Origin: Gammaproteobacteria bacterium HGW-Gammaproteobacteria-15
Lineage (GTDB): Bacteria; Pseudomonadota; Gammaproteobacteria; Enterobacterales; Alteromonadaceae
Reading direction: 5' to 3'
Length of the DNA stretch: 64,000 nucleotides
Assembly (NCBI GenBank): GCA_002840125.1
Contig: PGZF01000006.1
Coordinates: 167,817 to 231,816, forward strand
Shown one piece after another: positions 17,728-24,478 of the stretch. Each line of letters begins with the position of its first letter. Within the stretch, counting starts at the first letter, position 1. Position numbers and translations under genes: made by a program. The notes under the pieces are model-generated. The model was not told the DNA's origin. It made no database searches and saw only the letters and a list, made by a program, of their open reading frames with translations.

Positions 17728-17779
17728 GCTGCGCGCGCAGTAATACCAGAAACCTCCCACGCCGGGAGGTTTTTTTTTG
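17702..17779 (+). promoter_or_regulatory. pheA transcription attenuator (1:2, 2:3 and 3:4 pairings)
   Basis: Three mutually exclusive stems can be drawn. 1:2 is TTACC-A-CCT (17702-17710) with AGG-C-GGTAA (17719-17727). 2:3, the antiterminator, is GGGAGG (17716-17721) with CCTCCC (17753-17758). 3:4, the terminator, is AACCTCCC (17751-17758) with GGGAGGTT (17764-17771) followed by a T-run to 17778. A ribosome stalled on the Phe codons (17692-17703) would free segment 2 and allow read-through. This is inference from pairing only. Confidence 0.75.
17751..17779 (+). terminator. pheA attenuator terminator
   Basis: A perfect 8-bp GC-rich stem (AACCTCCC / GGGAGGTT) with a 5-nt loop and a run of T, placed 32 nt before the pheA ATG. 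Confidence 0.9.
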
Positions 17780-17810
17780 CTTACTTTTAGCTCAGACAAA
17801 GAGAATTAAC

Positions 17811-18965
17811 ATGGAACTGGATGAAATACGCCACGCAATATCTGACACCGACAAACAATTGCTGGCCTTATTGTCAAAACGACGGCAACTGGCACTGGCG
17901 GTAGCCGACGCCAAACTGGCACAAAACAAACCGATACGTGATCAAAAGCGCGAGCAAGAGCTGCTGCTGTCACTGATTGAGCAAGGCAAACCATTGGCGC
18001 TGGACGCGCAATACGTAACCCGGCTGTACCATGTGATTATTGAAGACTCAGTGCTACAGCAGCAGGCTAAAATTCAGGGCCAGCTAAACGGCACCAACAA
18101 CCCGGCAGTACGGGTGGCTTTTCTGGGTGGCCAGGGTTCATACAGTTACTGGGCGACACAAAAGTATTTTACCCGCCGCGCCGAGCGCATTATTGAACAA
18201 GGCTGCGACAGCTTTAACGAAATAGTCCAGGCGGTTGAAACCGGCCATGCCGATTACGCCCTGCTGCCGATTGAAAACACCTCATCGGGCAGTATTAACG
18301 AAGTGTACGACTTACTGCAGCATACCCGGTTGTCTATTGTTGGCGAGCTGACTCACCCTATCGCCCACTGCCTGCTCGGTTTACCAGGCACAGATTTAAG
18401 CAAAATCCGCCAGGTGTGCGCTCACCCACAGGTTATTGCCCAGTGCAGCCAGTACCTGCAGGGTTTATCGCAAGTAAAAATTGAATACTGTGACAGCTCA
18501 TCCGACGCCTTTAACCGTATTAAGCAGCAGCAAGACCCCACAGTGGTTGCCATTGGCGGTGAAGAAGGCGGCCAGCTATACGGTTTGCAAGTGCTTACCC
18601 GTGATCTGGCTAACCAGAAAGACAACGTCAGCCGTTTTATCGTAGTAGCGCGCAAACCGGTGACAGTAGCCAAAGCCATACCGGCGAAAACCACTTTTAT
18701 TATGTACACCGGCCAGCAACCCGGCGCGCTGGTAGATGCCTTACTGGTGTTAAAGCAGCATGGTATCAGTATGGGCAAACTGGAATCGCGGCCTATTAAT
18801 GGCAACCCGTGGGAAGAGATGTTTTACGTCGACGTGTTCGCCAACCTGAATGACTACGCCATGACCCGTGCCCTGGAAGAGTTAAATAAGATCACCAAAT
18901 TTATTAAAGTATTAGGTTGCTACCCCAGTGAAGATATTGAGCCAACTCAGGTAACTGCCGGCTGA
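17811..18965 (+). CDS. pheA: Bifunctional chorismate mutase / prephenate dehydratase (P-protein)
   Basis: 384 residues, the normal length of PheA. Residues 1-90 are the AroQ chorismate mutase helix domain (ELDEIRHAISDTDKQLLALLSKRRQLA, KREQELL). Residues about 104-285 are prephenate dehydratase (VAFLGGQGSYSYWATQKYF, LLPIENTSSGSINEVYDLL, with the TRD-type ending VLTRDL and DNVSRFIVV). The C-terminal ACT-like domain carries the ESRPINGNPWEEMFYVD block that binds Phe for feedback inhibition. It makes phenylpyruvate from chorismate in the cytoplasm. The ribosome site AAAGAG precedes the ATG. Expression is expected to be set by the leader-peptide attenuator upstream. Confidence 0.96.
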   Translation: MELDEIRHAISDTDKQLLALLSKRRQLALAVADAKLAQNKPIRDQKREQELLLSLIEQGKPLALDAQYVTRLYHVIIEDSVLQQQAKIQGQLNGTNNPAVRVAFLGGQGSYSYWATQKYFTRRAERIIEQGCDSFNEIVQAVETGHADYALLPIENTSSGSINEVYDLLQHTRLSIVGELTHPIAHCLLGLPGTDLSKIRQVCAHPQVIAQCSQYLQGLSQVKIEYCDSSSDAFNRIKQQQDPTVVAIGGEEGGQLYGLQVLTRDLANQKDNVSRFIVVARKPVTVAKAIPAKTTFIMYTGQQPGALVDALLVLKQHGISMGKLESRPINGNPWEEMFYVDVFANLNDYAMTRALEELNKITKFIKVLGCYPSEDIEPTQVTAG

Positions 18966-19078
18966 TAACATGTGCTCAGGGGCTTAAGGTTCCAGGATCA
19001 GGCCCCTGCAGCACTACTCAAAACTATGTTAATAAACTAGACTTGAGCGGTTATTGGAACCATAAGGTTGAGCTTTTA

Positions 19079-19804
19079 ATGCGGCATTTACTGTGTTTTT
19101 GTTGTTTTATTGCCGGGTTCGCCGCAGCAGCAGAAAAAGCCGTATTGCGCATGGCCATGCCTGATTACCCTCCTTACACCTATGTTGAGGATGGCCAATA
19201 TCAAGGCGAGGGCTATGACGCTTTTGTATTTATTATGCAGCACCTGCAGCGTGATTTTCATATTTCACTTGTGCCAAATTATGGCCGCGCAGTACTGGAT
19301 TTACAAAATGAGGTAATCGACGGTTTATTTTTAGCCTCGGAAAATGCCGAGCGCAACAGCATAGCCGTATTCTCAGATCCGGTAAGTATTACCCGCTGGA
19401 CCTGGGTGTGGTTAACGCAAGAGCAAACGCTTACACCCGACAACAGCAACTTTGCCAGCGGTGCGATTGTATCGGCGCAAATTAATAGCAATATTTATCT
19501 ATGGTTAAAAGCGCAAGGCTACCGCGTAGCCGGCGGGCCAAACAATATTCGTGATCTGTTTCGCTTGCTAAATAATCGCCGGGTAGATGCCATTATGCTA
19601 CCGGAGCAAACCGCGTTAACCGTAATTAAGGAAAACAACTACCCGTTGCAGAACTATCAGTTTAAAACTATGCGGGAGTTACCTTTTGCCATTTACATCA
19701 GTAAGCGTTTTTTAGAAAAAGAACCTGATTTCATGGTGCAGTTAAATAACGCTATTGCCGAGTATCAGCAAAGCAGGAAGGCTGTGCCGCAGAACAACGA
19801 ATAG
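19079..19804 (+). CDS. Periplasmic solute-binding protein, family 3 type
   Basis: 241 residues from the ATG at 19079, which begins a signal peptide (MRHLLCFCCFIAGFAAAAEK). The open frame could start 12 codons earlier at 19043, but without signal character. The mature part opens with VLRMAMPDYPPYTYVEDGQYQGEGYDAFVF, the typical lobe-1 start of family-3 binding proteins, and continues with NNRRVDAIMLPEQTAL in lobe 2. No permease or ATPase genes are adjacent, so it may be an orphan binding protein or a sensor-like protein. Many such orphans occur in this group of bacteria. The ligand is unknown. Confidence 0.75.
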   Translation: MRHLLCFCCFIAGFAAAAEKAVLRMAMPDYPPYTYVEDGQYQGEGYDAFVFIMQHLQRDFHISLVPNYGRAVLDLQNEVIDGLFLASENAERNSIAVFSDPVSITRWTWVWLTQEQTLTPDNSNFASGAIVSAQINSNIYLWLKAQGYRVAGGPNNIRDLFRLLNNRRVDAIMLPEQTALTVIKENNYPLQNYQFKTMRELPFAIYISKRFLEKEPDFMVQLNNAIAEYQQSRKAVPQNNE

Positions 19805-19860
19805 CCATTCCGCCTCATATTGTTCCCGGTACACGTCACCTTCTTGCCATACTATCAAGG

Positions 19861-20745
19861 CTACAGCTGCTCTTGCAGAAACCGGATACAGGTTTTAACA
19901 GCTGCACTCATATGCTGGCGGTGAGCATACACCAGGTACACGGGCGCGGCGGGGGGCATAAAGTCTTGCAACAGCTCTACGAGGTTACCCGCTTCCAGCT
20001 CTGCTGCGACCTGGTAGCGCGGTAGCAAAGCAATGCCTAAATCTTGTTTCATGGCATGGATCAGCGCCTGAGAGCTGTTAACTCTTAATCTGCCATTTAC
20101 CGGTACCACTATCGGCTTGCCGTGCTCAATAAAGTGCCAGCGTGCTTTTTCAGCACAAGCGCCATGCCAAAGGCACTGATGAGATGCCAGTTGATAAGGA
20201 TGCAATGGTAGTTCCCGCCCGGCTAAATAGGCTGCAGAGCATACTACACTGTACGGCAAATCACTGACTTTACGGGCGATAAGGCCAGAACTTGGTAACG
20301 GACCGCAACGCACAGCAATATCGACTTTTTCAGCAATTAGGTCGACCTGCCCGTCATCTAGAAGAAGCTCTAATTCAAGTTCCGGATACAACTTTAGCAA
20401 GCTGGCAAGCAATGGTGCCACCTGCACCGAGCCAAATGTTACCGCGGCGGTAATACGCACCATACCACGCGGGCTATCCCGAAAACTGCCCAGATGCGCT
20501 TCAGCAGCGGCCGCCTGGGTAACAATTTGTTGGCAGTACTCGTAGTAAGCCTGTCCTTCCAGCGTCACAACCATGCTGCGGGTGGTCCGTTGCAACAAAC
20601 GCAGGTCCAGATAATTCTCCAAACGGCTCACCGCTTTACTGACAGCACTTTTCGATAACTCCAGCAAGTCTGCAGCCAGGGTAAAACTACCTTGCTCCAC
20701 TACCTTGGCAAAAATCAGCATATCGCCAAGCCGTTCCGGTTTCAT
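19861..20745 (-). CDS. LysR-family transcriptional regulator
   Basis: 294 residues. The N-terminal winged helix-turn-helix is clear (MLIFAKVVEQGSFTLAADLLELSKSAVSKAVSRLE, about residues 9-43), followed by RTTRSMVVTLEGQAYY and a periplasmic-binding-protein-like effector domain (about 90-294, with VDIAVRCGPLPSSGLIARK). The set resembles the CrgA/DsdC-like subgroup that regulates a divergent gene. Its divergent neighbour is the small VOC-like gene, and the 105-bp gap holds a near-perfect 18-bp dyad that is a natural operator candidate. Confidence 0.9.
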   Translation of the reverse strand: MKPERLGDMLIFAKVVEQGSFTLAADLLELSKSAVSKAVSRLENYLDLRLLQRTTRSMVVTLEGQAYYEYCQQIVTQAAAAEAHLGSFRDSPRGMVRITAAVTFGSVQVAPLLASLLKLYPELELELLLDDGQVDLIAEKVDIAVRCGPLPSSGLIARKVSDLPYSVVCSAAYLAGRELPLHPYQLASHQCLWHGACAEKARWHFIEHGKPIVVPVNGRLRVNSSQALIHAMKQDLGIALLPRYQVAAELEAGNLVELLQDFMPPAAPVYLVYAHRQHMSAAVKTCIRFLQEQL

Positions 20746-20771
20746 ACGCCACCATTGTTTCCCTTTGGAAA

Positions 20772-20789
20772 CTCTGATTATAACCAGAG
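20772..20789. promoter_or_regulatory. Candidate operator dyad between LysR and VOC genes
   Basis: CTCTGATTATAACCAGAG is a dyad with 16 of 18 positions self-complementary, in the centre of the divergent gap. It has an even-length centre, so it does not fit the exact T-N11-A rule of LysR sites. Confidence 0.45.
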
Positions 20790-20850
20790 GCTATTAATTG
20801 AACAACCTGGAAACAGTAAACTGCAGGTATCAAACTTATGGAGCGGCACT

Positions 20851-21210
20851 ATGAAAACGGCTTATCTGACAACCGGCAACCTGGCACAAGCGATTCAGTT
20901 TTATCAGCAACAACTGCACGCCGTTATACTGTCGCAGTCACCGCGCAGTGCCTTATTAAACCTCGCAGAGCATCAGCTGTGGTTAGCATTAATCCTGCCG
21001 GGCGAGCTAACCACCACATCAGCTAAAGAGCGCCGGGTGATACTTACACCAACCCTGGTAGACAGTATGATGAAACAACCAAACATCTTTTTTCATCAGT
21101 TTATGGTCCCGCGGCCGGTTAATAAAAACCAGCTACCAATGCAGTTAGTTGACCCGGACGGTCATCACTGGCAGATATACCATCAAGCCGAATCAGTGGC
21201 GCGACAATAG
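20851..21210 (+). CDS. Small glyoxalase/VOC-like protein
   Basis: 119 residues from the ATG at 20851, preceded by TGGAGC at good spacing. The frame is open upstream into the divergent LysR gene, which is not credible as coding. The sequence looks like one vicinal-oxygen-chelate module: TGNLAQAIQFYQQQL at the start (the usual helix) and QLVDPDGHHWQIYH at the end (the usual DPDG strand). It is about 30 residues shorter in the middle than many VOC proteins and the metal ligands are not complete, so no enzymatic role is proposed. The divergent LysR gene probably controls it. Confidence 0.6.
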   Translation: MKTAYLTTGNLAQAIQFYQQQLHAVILSQSPRSALLNLAEHQLWLALILPGELTTTSAKERRVILTPTLVDSMMKQPNIFFHQFMVPRPVNKNQLPMQLVDPDGHHWQIYHQAESVARQ

Positions 21211-21276
21211 CAATGCCAGCCATCTGTCAGAAGCCAAACCTTAAGTGCCCAAAGGATGCCTTCAGGTCGGCGCAGG

Positions 21277-21789
21277 TTAGCTGCAAGCCATTTCTGCAAG
21301 CTGTCGTCTAAAGGGCTCCGACTCGTGCAAATAGCGGGTAAATGTGTCTCTTGGACGTTCGAGGTTATTAGCGGCCAACACTCTCGATGCCATGCCCCGA
21401 TGATTACTGCCATGAGTTAACAAGTGCAGTAAGATTTCGTCTACTGCGAGTTGACCAAAGTTACCATCAATGAACCGGAATGAGATATTCCGCTTTAACT
21501 CATCAGGTGAAGACGATTTTGCAAAGTTAACTAACCAAGTGTCATGTTGTTCCATCCTCTGGCGTAACTCCGGCAGTGTTGGCGTTTCCTCCGTATTATC
21601 TGCTGTATACTGGTCAGCTTCGCCTAAAATACGACTGATGAACAAGCTATCAACGACCGTTGTATGGTTCAGGATACGAATGAAGAAAGTAGCATCACTT
21701 TCTGAAAGTTGTAAAAGTTGACGCTCTCCAAACATTAACAGCTCACTATTTGCCCACCTTTTGTATTCAAATGCTTTAGCAAACTGCAT
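21277..21789 (-). CDS. DinB-family protein
   Basis: 170 residues with the four-helix DinB/YfiT architecture: AKAFEYKRWANSELL at the N-terminus, a first metal His in LNHTTVVDSLFISRIL, and the pair of His in LLTHGSNHRGMASRVL. The family binds a divalent metal and includes thiol-dependent transferases, but most members, including this type, have no assigned reaction. GGAGAGGTTCA precedes the ATG. It stands alone on the minus strand and marks the left border of the AT-richer accessory patch. Confidence 0.82.
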   Translation of the reverse strand: MQFAKAFEYKRWANSELLMFGERQLLQLSESDATFFIRILNHTTVVDSLFISRILGEADQYTADNTEETPTLPELRQRMEQHDTWLVNFAKSSSPDELKRNISFRFIDGNFGQLAVDEILLHLLTHGSNHRGMASRVLAANNLERPRDTFTRYLHESEPFRRQLAEMACS

Positions 21790-21965
21790 TGAACCTCTCC
21801 ATTTTTCTATAACCTGAATCAGCGATACAAAATAAGCCTAACATCGTGCACAAGGTATTTAAAGCAACCAGAATTTTATCCCGCCTATTTCGGTAACCTG
21901 GCGAAAATAAAACATCTTTATCTTGTTAAAAATCAGGGGGCATTGCCATTCAACTTGCCTGCTAT

Positions 21966-21990
21966 CGCATATGCGCATACCATATACGCA
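21966..21990 (+). promoter_or_regulatory. Candidate CcdA/CcdB autoregulatory operator
   Basis: The perfect palindrome CGCATATGCG (21966-21975) is followed by an imperfect repeat TGCGCATAC/ATATACGCA, 20-45 nt before ccdA. CcdAB complexes bind palindromes overlapping their own promoter; the location fits, but the exact site is inference. Confidence 0.4.
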
Positions 21991-22009
21991 TTAAGCACAT
22001 GGAGACGCC

Positions 22010-22258
22010 ATGATGAACCATGCATATAACACTGCCGCACCGAAAAAGCCGACTAATGTCAGTATTAACAGCGATTTGCTGGAGAAAGCGCGCGGTTTAA
22101 ATATTAACTTGTCCGCCACGCTTGAGCACGCGTTAGCTGAGCAATTGCGCAGCGCCCAGCGTGCAAAATGGCTGAGCGAAAATAAAGACGCTATTGCAGC
22201 TTATAACCAGTTTGTTGAAACGAACGGTACTTTCAGTGACAGTGTCAGGAAATTTTAA
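22010..22258 (+). CDS. ccdA: CcdA-type antitoxin
   Basis: 82 residues. The N-terminal part (KKPTNVSINSDLLEKARGLNINLSATLEHAL) is the ribbon-helix-helix DNA-binding dimer of CcdA, and the C-terminal tail (RAKWLSENKDAIAAYNQFVETNGTFSDSVRKF) carries the conserved W-x-x-E-N-x-x-A-I and NG(x)FSD elements that wrap around CcdB. It would neutralise the toxin and repress the operon. ATG at 22010 has GGAGACGCC upstream. The stop overlaps the ccdB start by one base (TAATG), indicating translational coupling. The pair sits in an AT-richer patch next to unrecognised membrane genes. Confidence 0.92.
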   Translation: MMNHAYNTAAPKKPTNVSINSDLLEKARGLNINLSATLEHALAEQLRSAQRAKWLSENKDAIAAYNQFVETNGTFSDSVRKF

Positions 22259-22575
22259 TGGCGCAGTTTACCGCTTACGCTAACAGTAACCCGGTTACGC
22301 AACAACAGTATCCGTACTTACTGGATATTCAAAGCGACTTATTAAGTGAGCTGAAAACAACGGTAGTAATACCGCTCTCTCCCGCGAAACTGGTTGCTGC
22401 TATCAGCCTGAGCCGGCTTAACCCCAGTTTGACACTAAACGGCGAACAACTTATCGCCATGACACAGGACCTCGCCGGAATTGATCGCCGCCAGCTCGGC
22501 GCTGCAGCGGGCGATTTATCCACCTATCGAAGTGAAATTATCGCCGCACTGGATTTTGTTATCTCGGGCATTTAG
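22258..22575 (+). CDS. ccdB: CcdB-type gyrase-poison toxin
   Basis: 105 residues, close to the 101 of plasmid F CcdB. Recognised parts are the first strand (MAQFTAYAN), LLDIQSDLLSEL, VVIPLSPAKL, LNGEQLIAMTQDLAGI and the C-terminal end FVISGI, which matches the family's terminal W/S-GI residues that insert into GyrA. Family members trap DNA gyrase on cleaved DNA. The C-terminus is Ser-Gly-Ile rather than Trp-Gly-Ile as in F CcdB; Trp99 matters for killing in F, so toxicity should not be assumed. A GCATATGC palindrome follows at 22594-22601. Confidence 0.9.
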   Translation: MAQFTAYANSNPVTQQQYPYLLDIQSDLLSELKTTVVIPLSPAKLVAAISLSRLNPSLTLNGEQLIAMTQDLAGIDRRQLGAAAGDLSTYRSEIIAALDFVISGI

Positions 22576-22721
22576 CCTCAGAACTGCGAGAGCGCATATG
22601 CTTAGCTCAAAACGGGAATTATTATCTACACCACCGTTTTTTTACCTTTCTTCGCTTACAGACTCAACTAACCAATAATTTCGTCTAATCTTAAAAACTA
22701 AATGGCCCACAAAATGTGCAA

Positions 22722-23156
22722 ATGGCTGACGACATGACTACACATACCGACAAAATTCTTTCAGAAAATCACTTAGATGGATTACGAACCGCATACCGAC
22801 AACATGCAGGAACATTTAGAGCTTGGTTAGTGGCATTTGGAGTCGCTTTGCCTATATTTTTGTCCAGTAATGAGACTATATGGGGCCTATTTTCAAAGTC
22901 ACCCAATGCCAGGTGTATCGCTTACACATTTCTGTGCGGAATTTCTTTGCAAGTTATTCTGGCAATAATTGACAAATACAGTGACTTATTTTGCCTGTCT
23001 GCCATTATGGAATGGAAAGATAAAGACTCAGTTTCGACGAAATGTGGCGTATGGTGGATTAAAAACGATTGGCCAAGTATTGTCGTGGATATTGTTACTT
23101 TAGTTCTTCTCGGGATAGCGATTTTAGGAGTTATAGAAGTCTTGCTCCCAAGATAG
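22722..23156 (+). CDS. Unrecognised small membrane protein
   Basis: About 144 residues from the ATG at 22722 (MADDMTTHTDK). A GTG at 22716 and a second ATG at 22734 are alternatives, and no clear ribosome site supports any of them. I do not recognise a family. Three hydrophobic segments are visible: AWLVAFGVALPIFL (about 35-48), YTFLCGISLQVILAII (about 67-82) and IVVDIVTLVLLGIAILGVIEVLL near the C-terminus. A soluble N-terminal stretch of about 30 residues precedes them. Base composition is visibly more AT-rich than the flanking core genes, suggesting acquisition. It converges with the next gene. Confidence 0.6.
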   Translation: MADDMTTHTDKILSENHLDGLRTAYRQHAGTFRAWLVAFGVALPIFLSSNETIWGLFSKSPNARCIAYTFLCGISLQVILAIIDKYSDLFCLSAIMEWKDKDSVSTKCGVWWIKNDWPSIVVDIVTLVLLGIAILGVIEVLLPR

Positions 23157-23216
23157 ATAGACAGCCCCCCGACTTAGAGTGCGTATTGATGAATATAGCT
23201 AACACTCGCTTTTTTA

Positions 23217-23828
23217 TTAATTTTGGGGAAAGTACTTTTCAACATCGTTAATGTAAAGCTTAAGCAGATCACCGCGTTTTACACCGGCTGTACTATGGCC
23301 TAAATCTTTACGTACTGCAAAAAGTAAATCTTCTACAGCGCCCATGATTCTGGATGCCTCCGCAATCTTCGCTCCTGCGTTAATCTGTGATGATTCTGAA
23401 GTGTTTTGAGGAACAATTATTTGGTCTCTAAAATCTCCAAAAGCTTTAACCATATCCTTTGAGCCCCAAATTACTAGATCGCGCGTAGTATCAGCAAAAA
23501 ACTGAACCATCTCTCTTTCTGAAGGAAACTTTTTACCTAATTTTTCCGCAAAAGTGATAAGAAAAATAAATTCGATAATTCGCTCATAAACGGGAACTTT
23601 CTTTTGTCTTAATTGTGCTTTTATCTCCACCTTATGCTCTTGCCTTTTTGAAAGCATTACGGTGAAAACTGACACGAGAACAGTAGCTGAGGCCGCAATT
23701 ATACCTGCAGACAAAGTCGGGTCTATTGATTTGAAAAGTCCCCATACTTTGACGCAAGCAGCGTATAAAGCGACAAATACTATGCCTAATAGTACGAGTG
23801 ATAACAGTGTTTTTAAGAGCTTTTTCAT
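23217..23828 (-). CDS. Unrecognised membrane-anchored protein
   Basis: 203 residues with good start context (AGGTGAT before ATG). Two N-terminal hydrophobic segments (about 5-25, LLSLVLLGIVFVALYAACV; and about 40-60, AGIIAASATVLVSVFTVML) are followed by a charged, probably helical cytoplasmic part (KRQEHKVEIKAQLRQKKVPVYERIIEFIF...). I do not recognise a function. Proteins with this shape occur in accessory regions of many bacteria. It is AT-rich like its convergent neighbour, and the two genes plus ccdAB form a patch between the core genes DinB and yaeR. Confidence 0.7.
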   Translation of the reverse strand: MKKLLKTLLSLVLLGIVFVALYAACVKVWGLFKSIDPTLSAGIIAASATVLVSVFTVMLSKRQEHKVEIKAQLRQKKVPVYERIIEFIFLITFAEKLGKKFPSEREMVQFFADTTRDLVIWGSKDMVKAFGDFRDQIIVPQNTSESSQINAGAKIAEASRIMGAVEDLLFAVRKDLGHSTAGVKRGDLLKLYINDVEKYFPQN

Positions 23829-24034
23829 ATCACCTCAACAACTAAAATAAATGGCTGCGTATCCGAATAATAAATACACAAACTGCACTGCTAACATTCT
23901 GAAAATTGTAAAATTAAATCCAGTCTAGGCCGCTGGTTGAATGTAAATCAAGCACTTTATCTTGCTGAAGCAATCCGATGAAAATTGTTGCTTACGATAC
24001 AGCTGCCGAGCATAACTATGCTCCCTGACGGAGC

Positions 24035-24430
24035 TCAGCGCTGATATAACTCCAGTGGCAAGCCGTCGGGGTCTTGAAAGAAGGTAAAGGCTTTGTTGGT
24101 AAATTCGTCGATGCGGATTGGTTCTACTGCGACCCCATTTGCTGTTAGATAATCGGCAAACTCTGCAACACTCTCTACCACAAACGCCAGATGGCGCAGG
24201 CCTTGCGCTTCGGGTTGGCTGGGCCTGGTGGGTGGGTTGGGAAAGCTGAACAGCTCAAGCTGGTTACCGTTTGGCAGGGCTAAATCCAGTTTCCAGGAAT
24301 CGCGCTCGCGGCGGTAATTTTCGGCGATAACGGTTAAGCCCAGCAGTCCGGCGTAAAACTGTTTTGAACGGGCGTAATCGCTGCAAATTATCGCCACATG
24401 ATGGATGGCTCTAAGGGTTGGTCGTGGCAT
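24035..24430 (-). CDS. yaeR: YaeR-type glyoxalase/VOC protein
   Basis: 131 residues from the ATG at 24430 (MPRPTLRAIHH), as in E. coli YaeR. The frame is open 14 codons further up. One VOC module is visible with metal ligands in IHHVAIICSDY (His), ELFSFP (Glu), LRHLAFVVE (His) and GLPLELYQ (Glu). YaeR is a VOC-superfamily metalloprotein of unknown substrate, often called lactoylglutathione lyase by similarity. The gene follows the TPR gene after 48 nt on the same strand and is likely co-transcribed. Confidence 0.85.
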   Translation of the reverse strand: MPRPTLRAIHHVAIICSDYARSKQFYAGLLGLTVIAENYRRERDSWKLDLALPNGNQLELFSFPNPPTRPSQPEAQGLRHLAFVVESVAEFADYLTANGVAVEPIRIDEFTNKAFTFFQDPDGLPLELYQR

Positions 24431-24478
24431 AAAAAGGGCCCTGATATTCTGACACAGCAAACTAAGGCCCAAAGTGTA

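Noticed and set aside
18977..19008. CAGGGGC...GCCCCTG inverted repeat after pheA
   Set aside because: 7-bp stem with an 18-nt loop and no T-tract; too weak to list as a terminator.
21790..24034. Reading the ccdAB/membrane-protein patch as a phage-defence system
   Set aside because: CcdAB is a known toxin-antitoxin type and the two membrane proteins show no nuclease, NTPase or sensor motif; convergent orientation argues against one operon.
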